6,628 nt of DNA from Candidatus Poribacteria bacterium (GTDB lineage: Bacteria > Poribacteria > WGA-4E > WGA-3G), in the NCBI GenBank assembly GCA_009845505.1, contig VXZL01000481.1:1-6628 (forward strand), in the 5' to 3' direction. A model generated the notes under the pieces. It was not told the origin of the DNA, ran no database searches, and saw only the letters and a list, made by a program, of their open reading frames with translations. Of this stretch, positions 1-6,461 are shown one piece after another; the first letter of the stretch is position 1, and each line of letters starts with the position of its first letter. The position numbers and the translations under genes were made by a program.

Positions 1-639
1 TTTCGTTATTTAATCCAATATAAAGTGATAAGACTCGCGGAGATAGAGGGTCAGGCTGTATTGGAGACACAGGCACCTATGTTACTCCCTTTCGCCCCGC
101 TGATGAAACCACCTGCAGATACAAGCGCGGAGCAGTGGTTGAGAAGATGTGTTACAGCCGCTGAGAGGGCACCAGTTGAGAAAGCCGTACGAGATGACCT
201 TGTGGCAACACTCGGCATCTTCAGTGCTTTAGCTTATGATGAAGCATTCGTGAATCAATTGATAAAGGAGGAGATTGTGCAAGAATCCACGTTTTTCCAA
301 CACCATCTTGAAAGGGCTACGAAACGTCTTGAAGCAGAAACAGAACGCCGCACGCAAGAGGCACTTGAACAAGGACTTGAACAAGGACTTGAACAAGGAC
401 TTGAACAAGGACTTGAACAAGGGGCGAAAAAAGGAGCGATTGAAGTTATCCTGTCATTTCTATCTTCAAAATTCCAACCCAGAGCGGTGTATGCCCTAAG
501 ACCATTACTTGAAAATATTGAAAATTTGGAACAGCTCAAGCAATTGGGAAGTGCAGCAGCAGAGGCAGAGAGCCTTGAGACATTCTTGCAAACGTTGGGG
601 GCACAAACAAACTCTCAGAACGGAACAGATACCCCCTAA
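1..639 (+). CDS. Rpn-family recombination-promoting nuclease/putative transposase (DUF4351-like), 5'-truncated by the window edge
   Basis: The C-terminal part of an Rpn/PD-(D/E)XK-type protein. The frame is open from base 1 and reads FRYLIQYKVIRLAEIEG before any plausible start, so the GTG at 25 is an internal valine codon and the real start is upstream of the window. What can be seen: a 'YKVIRLAEIEG...LLPFAPLMKP' segment typical of the end of the nuclease-like domain; a helical stretch (LVATLGIFSALAYDEAFVNQ followed by LIKEEIVQES) like that of cyanobacterial DUF4351/Rpn proteins; a charged coiled coil ending in five LEQG repeats; and a C-terminal helical segment (AIEVILSFLSSKF...LETFLQTL) matching the DUF4351-type tail. 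The catalytic PD-(D/E)XK residues should lie in the missing N-terminal part, so activity cannot be judged. Family members are linked to RecA-independent recombination and are often present as multicopy, mobile-like genes. It is followed by a 71-bp gap and is probably not part of the next operon. The family call rests on recalled sequence resemblance. Confidence 0.8.
   Translation, partial: FRYLIQYKVIRLAEIEGQAVLETQAPMLLPFAPLMKPPADTSAEQWLRRCVTAAERAPVEKAVRDDLVATLGIFSALAYDEAFVNQLIKEEIVQESTFFQHHLERATKRLEAETERRTQEALEQGLEQGLEQGLEQGLEQGAKKGAIEVILSFLSSKFQPRAVYALRPLLENIENLEQLKQLGSAAAEAESLETFLQTLGAQTNSQNGTDTP
364..423 (+). repeat. Five tandem 12-bp repeats encoding (LEQG)5
   Basis: The unit cttgaacaagga occurs five times head to tail; only the last base of the fifth copy differs (g for a, a synonymous glycine codon). 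Because the unit is 12 bp it keeps frame, adding or removing one LEQG per slip. It lies in the coiled-coil linker between the helical middle and the C-terminal tail of the Rpn-family protein. Similar EQG/EGR-type repeats of variable number are common at this position in the family. The near-perfect DNA identity suggests recent expansion rather than selection on protein sequence alone. Confidence 0.95.
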
Positions 640-673
640 AGTTTCGTTAGTGCTATGACATAGCGGATTATGT

Positions 674-692
674 ACACGACTTTAAGTTGTGT
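674..692 (+). terminator. Weak stem-loop between the Rpn gene and the PhyH gene
   Basis: The arms acacgac (674-680) and gttgtgt (686-692) pair over 7 bp, including one G-U pair, around a 5-nt loop (tttaa). The 3' arm runs into a short T stretch (692-695). This could be a poor intrinsic terminator for the upstream gene. It could equally be a leader hairpin just 5 nt before the PhyH Shine-Dalgarno. The stem is AT-leaning and the T run is short, so termination would be inefficient. Confidence 0.3.
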
Positions 693-697
693 TTTAG

Positions 698-704
698 AAA
701 GGAG
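698..704 (+). promoter_or_regulatory. Shine-Dalgarno site for the PhyH-family gene
   Basis: The sequence aaaggag lies 6 nt before the ATG at 711. It decides the start: the frame is open back to a TTG at 687, which has no such site and would add eight residues unlike the family's N-terminus. Confidence 0.85.
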
Positions 705-710
705 TTATCC

Positions 711-1607
711 ATGGACACCGAACAGAAATATCGTGTTGCACCGCCCGGATTTACGATGGAGCAGTGGGAAACCTTTAACAAAGATGGCATTATCTTCCTT
801 GAGGACGCAATCTCCGATGAAGATATCCAGACCTATATTGATGCAATAGACCGAGTCGCTGCTAACAATCCGAAGTATACACCCGGCGGTTACCTCGGCA
901 TGCAGAATATCGTCGAACGCGACCCTGTATTTGCCGGGCTCATTGATCATGAGCGGCATGTTGGTTATGCGTATGACCTTTTCGGCGAACTCCTCAAACT
1001 TCACATAAGCCAATTTTTCCTGAGGCCACCGGGTGGCAAACAGTACAATCAGTGGCATCCAGATGGGGCGCGTGCGTTGCCTTATGGTGTGTTCTCACCG
1101 TATCTACCCTTGCAAATCAAGGTTGGGTATTGGCTGACGGATCTGCCGAGACCGAAGATGGGGAACCTCGTTGTGTTACCCGGAAGCCATCGGCATCAGT
1201 ACATGGAGGGCTACGATACGCACGAGAGCGTTCCCGGTGAGATGGTCGTCTGTCCACGTAAAGGGACGATGACGGTGATGCATTCGAGTATCTGGCATCG
1301 TGTAGAGCCGAACGAAAGCGATGTCGTGCGTTACAATATCTTCGTCGCCTATTGTCCGTCGTGGTTGACACCAGCAGACCGCTTTCATTCCTCACCAGAG
1401 TGGTTAGAGACGCTCAACCGTGAACAGCGGATTATCATGCGGAGCTACAACAGCGCGTATCATAACGCCAAGCCACCCGCATCCGAATTTCCACTTTTCC
1501 TTGAACGCGACACGGGTGTTGAAAAAGATACAGACGCGTATCATGGACACGTCCAGCTGCATCGCCGTAAACGGTTGACGATGCATGAGAGACTTGCTGC
1601 CATGTAG
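711..1607 (+). CDS. Phytanoyl-CoA dioxygenase (PhyH) family Fe(II)/2-oxoglutarate-dependent oxygenase
   Basis: A 298-residue cytoplasmic protein of normal length for bacterial PhyH-family enzymes, which use Fe(II), O2 and 2-oxoglutarate to hydroxylate (or sometimes halogenate or epimerise) a substrate. Counting from the ATG at 711, the facial triad is visible: H116 and D118 in QWHPDGA, and a distal H196 in HSSIWHRVEPN, followed by R207 (VVRYN), the expected 2-oxoglutarate-binding arginine. The segment GNLVVLPGSHRH (151-162) is the typical strand and turn before the distal histidine. The N-terminus (FTMEQWETFNKDGIIFLEDAI) is the usual 'the enzyme opens, a helix, then GxxxL' entry of the family. 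With Asp in HxD, hydroxylation rather than halogenation is expected. The substrate cannot be read from sequence, and true phytanoyl-CoA activity is unlikely to be implied. It starts a run of four same-strand genes; the ABC permease begins 20 bp after its stop. Poribacterial genomes are known to carry many such genes. Confidence 0.93.
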   Translation: MDTEQKYRVAPPGFTMEQWETFNKDGIIFLEDAISDEDIQTYIDAIDRVAANNPKYTPGGYLGMQNIVERDPVFAGLIDHERHVGYAYDLFGELLKLHISQFFLRPPGGKQYNQWHPDGARALPYGVFSPYLPLQIKVGYWLTDLPRPKMGNLVVLPGSHRHQYMEGYDTHESVPGEMVVCPRKGTMTVMHSSIWHRVEPNESDVVRYNIFVAYCPSWLTPADRFHSSPEWLETLNREQRIIMRSYNSAYHNAKPPASEFPLFLERDTGVEKDTDAYHGHVQLHRRKRLTMHERLAAM

Positions 1608-1627
1608 AACCAGGGGCACATCGAATA

Positions 1628-2758
1628 ATGAAAACTTTATTCCTCAAAGACATGCGGTACCGCCAAGCGAGAGTCGTGCTAACAGCACTCGGTATCACCG
1701 TGCTGATTTCACTCATCTTGCTATTAGGCGGTATCATGAACGGTATGCGTATCCAAGCGCGGCAGTACGTTGAATCAACGGGAGCAGACCTATGGATTTC
1801 CGCTGAAGGTTCCGGTGGTGCTTTTATTGGTTTCTCCCTCATTATTGAGGAATACATGGCGTTCCTGAATGCAGGGCAAGGCTTAATCCCGGACTCTGCT
1901 TCACCCTTGGTTTTTGCGCAAGCACGCCCGAATGTGCGTGGAAAATCCACTAAATCAATTGTTGTTGGCTACAAACTCGGAAAACTCGGCGGACCCAAGC
2001 GAGCGATTGAGGGAAGGATGTTTACCCCCAGCAATTTTGAGGACTACAGACCTGAAGATCCTGTTCCTTATGAAGTGGTTGTCGATGAGAAAATGGGTTT
2101 GGAGATTGGGGAGCAGATTACCCTCGGCGATGAGAAAGTGCGAGTTATCGGGAAAACGGAAAGTCTCATGTTCGTTTTGGACACGCCGCTCCTCTTTATG
2201 GATGTCCGCATTGCCCAAAAACTCTTACTCGGTAACACGCCACATGTTAACATGATGGTCGCCAAGGTCAATGAGAACTTTCCTGTTCCAGAAGTAGCAA
2301 CGCAATACGATGAATTTGAGACGATTGAAACGCGCACCTTAAAACAGACAGTCGAAAATATCATTGAATACTATGTCGATGAACCGATGAAAGCCGTGCA
2401 GTTTTTGCGGGTGATGCTCTGGTTAGCAGCGGGTATCCTTGTCGGGATGATTACCTATGTAACCATGCTCGAAAAAACGCAGGAAATCGGCGTGTTGAAA
2501 GCGATCGGAGCTGCGAATATCTATGTCATGGCACTCCTGTTAAAACAGGTTGCGCTGATATCCGCTGTTGGTGTGATACTTGGGCTTATGCTGTCCTACA
2601 TCTTTGCAGCAGCGGCACCAATTTTCGTCGCGATTCATTTTGTTGAATCGGTCGCCGTTGCGTGTATCAGTTTCGTTGTCTGTTGTGGGAGCGGTTATCT
2701 GGCGGCGCGCAAGGCAATCACGGTGGATCCAATGATTGCGTTCCGCGGTGAGATTTAA
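1628..2758 (+). CDS. MacB/FtsX-type ABC transporter permease
   Basis: A 376-residue inner-membrane permease of the MacB/LolC/DevC (type VII ABC) class. Layout: a short cytoplasmic N-terminus (MKTLFLKDMRYRQAR), TM1 at about residues 17-39, an extracytoplasmic domain of about 220 residues (40-258), then TM2 at about 262-281, TM3 at about 305-330 and TM4 at about 341-360. The cytoplasmic loop after TM2 holds the FtsX-family hallmark EKTQEIGVLKAIGA (282-295), which contacts the ATPase. The C-terminus ARKAITVDPMIAFRGEI also matches the family. Such proteins are mechanotransmitters: they transmit ATP hydrolysis to the periplasm to move lipoproteins, peptides or glycolipids, rather than carrying substrate through a channel. 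The length and single copy suggest a homodimer like MacB or DevC, not a LolC/LolE heterodimer. The ATG follows the PhyH stop by 20 bp with only a weak purine-rich site (caggggc). The cognate ATPase begins 14 bp downstream. The substrate is unknown. Confidence 0.92.
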   Translation: MKTLFLKDMRYRQARVVLTALGITVLISLILLLGGIMNGMRIQARQYVESTGADLWISAEGSGGAFIGFSLIIEEYMAFLNAGQGLIPDSASPLVFAQARPNVRGKSTKSIVVGYKLGKLGGPKRAIEGRMFTPSNFEDYRPEDPVPYEVVVDEKMGLEIGEQITLGDEKVRVIGKTESLMFVLDTPLLFMDVRIAQKLLLGNTPHVNMMVAKVNENFPVPEVATQYDEFETIETRTLKQTVENIIEYYVDEPMKAVQFLRVMLWLAAGILVGMITYVTMLEKTQEIGVLKAIGAANIYVMALLLKQVALISAVGVILGLMLSYIFAAAAPIFVAIHFVESVAVACISFVVCCGSGYLAARKAITVDPMIAFRGEI

Positions 2759-2764
2759 GAGGTG
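2759..2764 (+). promoter_or_regulatory. Shine-Dalgarno site for the ABC ATPase
   Basis: The sequence gaggtg begins directly after the permease stop codon (2756-2758) and sits 8 nt before the ATG at 2773. It supports that start and tight coupling of the two ABC subunits. Confidence 0.7.
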
Positions 2765-2772
2765 AACACGGT

Positions 2773-3447
2773 ATGGCAGCAATAATAGAAGGGAACGGCT
2801 TAACAAAACGCTTCGGCACAGGCGATGCGACCGTCGTCGCCATAGATTCTGTTGACATCGCTATTCAAGAGAGCGAGTTGGTGATGATTATGGGGGATAG
2901 CGGTTGCGGAAAAACGACGCTCATCAGTCTTCTCGGCTGTATTTTAACGCCCGATGCCGGTCAGATCCGAATTGATGGTGAGTCGATTGATCCTGCAGCG
3001 CAAGATATGAGCCTAATCCGCCGCGAGAAGATTGGGTTTGTGTTTCAGTTGTTCCACCTGCTCCCCTATCTCACCGCCCTTGAGAACGTCATGATAGCGA
3101 TGGACCTCGCCCGGACAAAGACTGACGCAGCAGAGAATCGGGCAATGGAACTCCTGACGCAGGTCGGTTTAAGCGAACGGTTTCACCATCGTCCCGCCCA
3201 GCTTTCCGGGGGTGAGAAACAGCGCGTCTCTTTTGCCCGTGCACTCGCCAACCGACCGAAGGTCATCTTTGCCGATGAACCGACCGCCAACTTAGACAGT
3301 CGCCAGAGCGATAACTTAATGAGCCTGATTCAAGAACTGCGTCAGGAACACCAAACGACTGTCGCAATTGTAACCCACCACGAAGGATTGAGGAAGAGTG
3401 CCGATCGTATTATCCAGATGAAAGATGGAAGGATTGTTGGTGAATGA
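2773..3447 (+). CDS. ABC transporter ATP-binding protein, MacB/LolD/DevA type
   Basis: A 224-residue stand-alone nucleotide-binding subunit with every canonical motif: Walker [10 protein letters not shown] (41-49), Q-loop Q92 ([13 protein letters not shown], the form typical of the LolD/MacB group), signature LSGGEKQR (144-151), Walker B VIFADE (164-169) with catalytic E169, D-loop NLDS (173-176) and H-loop H202 (IVTHHE). The length equals the usual LolD size, and no membrane segment or fused domain is present. It should dimerise on the cytoplasmic face of the permease encoded immediately upstream and power it by ATP hydrolysis. Its stop codon overlaps the start of the next gene in an ATGA (3444-3447), implying translational coupling to the predicted outer-membrane protein. 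Family assignment is secure; the cargo is not identifiable. Confidence 0.96.
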   Translation: MAAIIEGNGLTKRFGTGDATVVAIDSVDIAIQESELVMIMGDSGCGKTTLISLLGCILTPDAGQIRIDGESIDPAAQDMSLIRREKIGFVFQLFHLLPYLTALENVMIAMDLARTKTDAAENRAMELLTQVGLSERFHHRPAQLSGGEKQRVSFARALANRPKVIFADEPTANLDSRQSDNLMSLIQELRQEHQTTVAIVTHHEGLRKSADRIIQMKDGRIVGE

Positions 3448-4883
3448 ACGGACTCAGTTTTTTTTCAAATGCGGAGATATGGAAACGCCTCTCTGTTTCT
3501 GCAACGATTGCAATTTTATTTTTTTTCCTTATCCTACCGACTTCCGCCCAAGATGAATCACAATCGGGTCCCGCCGACGAAGATAAAGCCCTAAGCGAGA
3601 TGGAACAATCTGATTTTCTAACAAGCGGGTTGTACGGCGGGGGTCTAACCTTTATTGACGATGATGCTTACGTTCAGTTGCAGCTTCAACCGGATATACC
3701 GCTTGGAAAAATCGGTATCGGGTTAGACTTGATTTTGCTCTATAATCCTTATGCAGAAGGCACAGAACCGCAGATTCTCGCTGAAGATGGCGAATCGTGG
3801 GACAGCCCGAGTACCTGGTTAAGACTTATCCGTTACGTCCGCTATGGTCAGCCCTATGACCCGTTCTACGTTCGCTTCGGGGAGTTAGATTATCTTACAA
3901 TCGGGCACGGTTCGATTATGTCTGGTTATTCTAACTATGATCGGCGTGGAGTACGCCTGAATCTCAGAGGTGCTAAAAACCGTTCTGGAGTCGAAACAAT
4001 GCTCAATGACATCGGGAACCCCTCGATTTTCGGGGGACGCGTATTCCTACGTCCATTCCAACGGGAAGAGAATAACAACTTTCTGACGCGATTTGAACTC
4101 GGTGCTACCTATCTCACCGACATCAACCCGAATTTGCAGGAGGCAGGCGAGGAACCCTTGAGCGCGATTGGACTGGATGTCGGGTTTCCTATCTTTGAGA
4201 CGAGTACATTCCGGTTGGACCTCTACGACGATATCGCCTTTCTCAATACTTTGTCGGATACAGTTGAATCGGAATCAGAGACCACTGCTGTAGAAGAAAG
4301 CAGCGCGACGAATCTCGCATGGGGAAATGCTGTTGGTGTCGGGTTCGCTTTTACGCAAGCAATCTTCAAAATTGAGTACCGTGTCTTCGGAGATGGATAT
4401 ATCCCTTCTGTGTTCGACTATACGTATGAATCGGCGAAATCGCTATCACCAGAGCCTGATGTGCCGCAGTTTTTGGGTTTAGAGACAATGACGGAACCGA
4501 GACGTGGTTTTTTCTCGCAACTCATCTGGCAGCCCCTACCACAAATCCATTTCCTTGGTACACTTGAGGATTATACGAATATTGAACCCAAGCTCTATAT
4601 GGGTACGACTGTATCGAAATTAGTACCACGTCTCTCGCTACGAGCGTTCTATACAAAACGGGATATAGGTGCGGGCGGCGAGACAAATTTCTTTGGGGAC
4701 CTTTTCGATCTCGACGAGAAGTCGGCGTTCAGTATAGAGGCACGCTATACCGTCTTTCCACCCGTTGAAACGATTGTCTTGCGTGAGTACACCTTCCGAC
4801 GCGTCGAAACCGCAGAAGGGGTCTCCCAATTTGAACCGATTCACAAAACTTCGTTCATGGTAGGCGTTAGCACAGACTTTTAG
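3444..4883 (+). CDS. Secreted, probable outer-membrane beta-barrel protein of unknown function
   Basis: A 479-residue protein I cannot place in a named family. The N-terminus has a lysine/arginine pair (K14, R15), a hydrophobic core (about 16-31) and a likely signal peptidase I site after TSA (residue 35), then an acidic linker. The mature part is rich in aromatic and glycine residues and alternating strands (for example YVQLQLQPDIP, IGIGLDLILLY, FKIEYRVFG), with many R/Y/F and D/N turns. It ends in SFMVGVSTDF: the terminal phenylalanine and alternating pattern are what the Bam machinery recognises in outer-membrane barrels. A motif around GHGSIMSGYSNY and a later FGGRVFLRPF look conserved-style but I recognise no function. 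The ATG overlaps the ATPase stop (ATGA), with ggaagg 11 nt upstream as a weak ribosome site. Operon position suggests it is the outer-membrane partner or a cargo of the ABC system. The first 85 bases hold two T8 runs. Confidence 0.8.
   Translation: MNGLSFFSNAEIWKRLSVSATIAILFFFLILPTSAQDESQSGPADEDKALSEMEQSDFLTSGLYGGGLTFIDDDAYVQLQLQPDIPLGKIGIGLDLILLYNPYAEGTEPQILAEDGESWDSPSTWLRLIRYVRYGQPYDPFYVRFGELDYLTIGHGSIMSGYSNYDRRGVRLNLRGAKNRSGVETMLNDIGNPSIFGGRVFLRPFQREENNNFLTRFELGATYLTDINPNLQEAGEEPLSAIGLDVGFPIFETSTFRLDLYDDIAFLNTLSDTVESESETTAVEESSATNLAWGNAVGVGFAFTQAIFKIEYRVFGDGYIPSVFDYTYESAKSLSPEPDVPQFLGLETMTEPRRGFFSQLIWQPLPQIHFLGTLEDYTNIEPKLYMGTTVSKLVPRLSLRAFYTKRDIGAGGETNFFGDLFDLDEKSAFSIEARYTVFPPVETIVLREYTFRRVETAEGVSQFEPIHKTSFMVGVSTDF
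3458..3526 (+). repeat. Two T8 homopolymer runs in the 5' end of the barrel-protein gene
   Basis: Runs of eight T occur at 3458-3465 (codons agt ttt ttt tca) and 3519-3526 (ttt ttt ttc after tta). Both lie within the signal-peptide coding region. A one-base slip in either would shift the frame and abolish the protein. The second run partly reflects the need for phenylalanine in the hydrophobic core, but the codon choice favours ttt over ttc. Confidence 0.75.
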
Positions 4884-4889
4884 CGCGCT
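4882..4889. other. 8-bp palindrome at the convergent gene junction
   Basis: The sequence agcgcgct spans the 5-bp gap between the plus-strand stop (TAG, 4881-4883) and the minus-strand stop (TAA, complement of 4889-4891). As RNA it has no loop room for a hairpin and no T run beside it in either direction, so I do not call it a terminator. It is noted because it is the only symmetric element where two operons meet. Confidence 0.4.
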
Positions 4890-5206
4890 TAGGCATCCGA
4901 TTTTACTTCCACCTTGATCTCTTCGTCTTCAACAAGCACAGGATAAGTTCTGACATGGAGACGTGGGTCGGTTTGACATTCCCCCGTTTTCGTATCATAA
5001 GCATAACCGTGGACGGGGCAGACAGCAATACCGTTGCGAATTCTGCCTCTACCGAGAGAACCCAGCGCATGCGGGCAGGTGTTGTCCACAGCACAAAATT
5101 CACCGTTCTCGTTGAAAATAGCAATCCGTCTTCCGTTGACGGTAAACGCTTTGCCGCGTCCTTCACGGATAGCTGATGTTTTCGTGACCGTTGTCCAATC
5201 CGCCAT
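4889..5206 (-). CDS. Small Rieske [2Fe-2S] ferredoxin
   Basis: A 105-residue soluble electron carrier. The cluster ligands are visible as C44-P-H46, 16 residues, then C63-P-V-H66, the pattern of Rieske ferredoxins that feed ring-hydroxylating dioxygenases (BphF type) or of the NirD-like group. The two extra disulfide cysteines of the cytochrome bc1/b6f Rieske proteins are absent (serine in CPHALGS, valine in CPVHG), and there is no membrane anchor or Tat signal, so it is cytoplasmic. The length is normal. The ATG has an excellent site (gaaggag, 7 nt upstream) that lies inside the end of the sugar permease gene; only 4 bp separate the two, so they are cotranscribed. No oxygenase large subunit or reductase is present on this strand. 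The PhyH enzyme on the other strand uses 2-oxoglutarate and does not need a ferredoxin. Its electron partners are unknown. Confidence 0.93.
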   Translation of the reverse strand: MADWTTVTKTSAIREGRGKAFTVNGRRIAIFNENGEFCAVDNTCPHALGSLGRGRIRNGIAVCPVHGYAYDTKTGECQTDPRLHVRTYPVLVEDEEIKVEVKSDA

Positions 5207-5210
5207 TTTT

Positions 5211-6461
5211 TTACTCCTTCACGCCACCTAAAGTAATACCTTGCACAAATTCACGCTGCATCGCTAAAAACAGAATAACAATCGGCATTAGCGAGAGCAG
5301 TGTCCCCGCCATCAACATGCCGTAGTCTTGCCGATAGATACCGACGAGGTTCGCTAAGCCGATCGGTAGTGTGTATTTTGCCTCATCGCGCAAGATAATG
5401 AGGGGCCAAAGATAACCGTTCCACGAACCCAAGAAAGAATAGATAGTTAACGCACCGAGTGCTGGCTTGATAATGGGTAGCACAACCCGGTAGTAGATAC
5501 CGAACTCGGAACAACCGTCAATGCGCGCTGCGTCCAACAATTCCGATGGGATCGTGACAATGAATTGGCGCATCAAAAATACGCCGAACGCGCCTACTGA
5601 GAATGGGATAATGATCGCTTTGTAACTATTGAGCCAGCCAATATCATACATCAATCCGAATAGCGGAACAAGGAGCACCTGAAAAGGCACCATCATTGAA
5701 GCGAGAAGGATGCCAAACAGGATTTTTTGACCTCGAAATTGATATTTCGCAAACGCGTAACCACCGAGTGAACAGAAAAACAGCGTCAATAAGGTTGAAG
5801 CAGTGGCGATAAAAACGCTGTTGATGAAATACCGATTGTATGGCACCGTCTTCCACAAATTTCGGTAGTTTGAGGTAAACTTATCCCACACAATAGATAG
5901 GTAGCCTGGCTGATGAATCGTCAACTGCAGGAGGAGTTGCGCGCTTGGGTATGTTTCTATTGCAGACGGCGTTGTAAGGTCTGTTTCTACCTGTTCCATT
6001 GTGATATGCGATGATTCCAGTTCACCCGGAGTGCCGTGCAATCGCCATACCGCATCTTTCCACAACGCACTCTCCAAAATGAAAGGACGTGTCGGTTGAT
6101 AGGTAACGTTGCGAGTCGTTCCAGCATGTAGAACGGAGACGCTTAAATCGAGGTGGTGATACGAGGCATCACCGCGAACGGGCAGGATAATCCGCCGAAT
6201 CTGTTCGACTGGAATGGGTGAAGAGATGCTCGCTGTCATGCGGACGGTTTTGTCATCTCGGAATTCGTAAGATATATTCGCCGCAGTCTGCGGATCGGCA
6301 GATGTTCGGAGGTTCGCGCCTCTCTCTGCTTTCCACTCGGCGCCTTCGATCTGTGGACGGTTGAAATCGAGATCTTCTATCTGAAGCCTTCCCACTGCCA
6401 CTTCTCGATACACCGAGCTCCAGATCGTGTCAACGGTTTCTGGAATAATTGCTGCCTCCAC
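5211..6461 (-). CDS. CUT1-family sugar ABC transporter permease (MalG-like) with a large N-terminal extracytoplasmic domain; true start uncertain
   Basis: Inner-membrane permease of a binding-protein-dependent sugar importer. In the 416 residues from the GTG at 6461, the last 220 or so are a classic MalG-type core: TYNR-like entry with YNRYFINSVFIA (about 208-219), membrane segments near 212-232, 246-266, 281-301, 330-352 and 381-401, the EAA loop ELLDAARIDG (307-316) followed by LP (329-330) that docks on the ATPase, and the end FVQGITLGGVKE typical of the family. Ahead of the core are about 190 residues of non-membrane, beta-rich sequence (roughly 5890-6461), where ordinary MalG proteins have only a short loop after TM1. 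TM1 itself is not in this frame. The GTG has no ribosome site, and the frame stays open upstream to a TAA at 6546-6548 and beyond it again to the window edge, so the GTG start is probably artificial. Partner MalF-like permease, binding protein and ATPase genes would be expected beyond the right edge. The Rieske gene follows 4 bp downstream. Confidence 0.82.
   Translation of the reverse strand: MEAAIIPETVDTIWSSVYREVAVGRLQIEDLDFNRPQIEGAEWKAERGANLRTSADPQTAANISYEFRDDKTVRMTASISSPIPVEQIRRIILPVRGDASYHHLDLSVSVLHAGTTRNVTYQPTRPFILESALWKDAVWRLHGTPGELESSHITMEQVETDLTTPSAIETYPSAQLLLQLTIHQPGYLSIVWDKFTSNYRNLWKTVPYNRYFINSVFIATASTLLTLFFCSLGGYAFAKYQFRGQKILFGILLASMMVPFQVLLVPLFGLMYDIGWLNSYKAIIIPFSVGAFGVFLMRQFIVTIPSELLDAARIDGCSEFGIYYRVVLPIIKPALGALTIYSFLGSWNGYLWPLIILRDEAKYTLPIGLANLVGIYRQDYGMLMAGTLLSLMPIVILFLAMQREFVQGITLGGVKE
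5214..5220 (-). promoter_or_regulatory. Shine-Dalgarno site for the Rieske gene, inside the permease coding end
   Basis: On the minus strand gaaggag occupies the last sense codons of the permease gene (Lys-Glu before TAA at 5213-5211) and sits 7 nt before the ferredoxin ATG at 5206. Termination of the permease places the ribosome on this site, so reinitiation and coupled translation are likely. Confidence 0.85.

Noticed and set aside
25..27. GTG as the start of the Rpn-family protein
   Set aside because: The frame is open upstream to base 1 and the residues before it (FRYLIQYK) fit the family, so the gene is cut by the window edge.
363..423. The 12-bp repeat array as a CRISPR or iteron origin
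   Set aside because: The units are contiguous with no spacers, in frame, and lie within a coding coiled coil; no replication gene is nearby.
229..539. Open frames on both strands over the Rpn repeat region (for example minus 229-420 and 255-539, plus 275-499)
   Set aside because: Their repetitive products (FKSL, SSPC or LNKD repeats) are the 12-bp array read in wrong frames; they have no independent start signals or recognisable domains.
687..689. TTG as the start of the PhyH gene
   Set aside because: The ATG at 711 has a strong Shine-Dalgarno at 6-nt spacing; the extra residues from the TTG would be encoded by the hairpin and the ribosome site itself.
1117..1950. Long minus-strand frames opposite the PhyH and permease genes
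   Set aside because: They are shadows of genes with clear catalytic and membrane motifs; the translations show no domain and span the gene junction without meaning.
4955..5231. Plus-strand frames opposite the Rieske gene
   Set aside because: The minus strand encodes an intact CxH-x16-CxxH Rieske protein with an ideal ribosome site, so the plus frames are shadows.
6461..6461. GTG at 6461 as a genuine permease start
   Set aside because: No ribosome site precedes it, the frame is open well upstream, and a start here would leave out the first membrane segment; it is kept only as the conservative boundary of the annotated frame.
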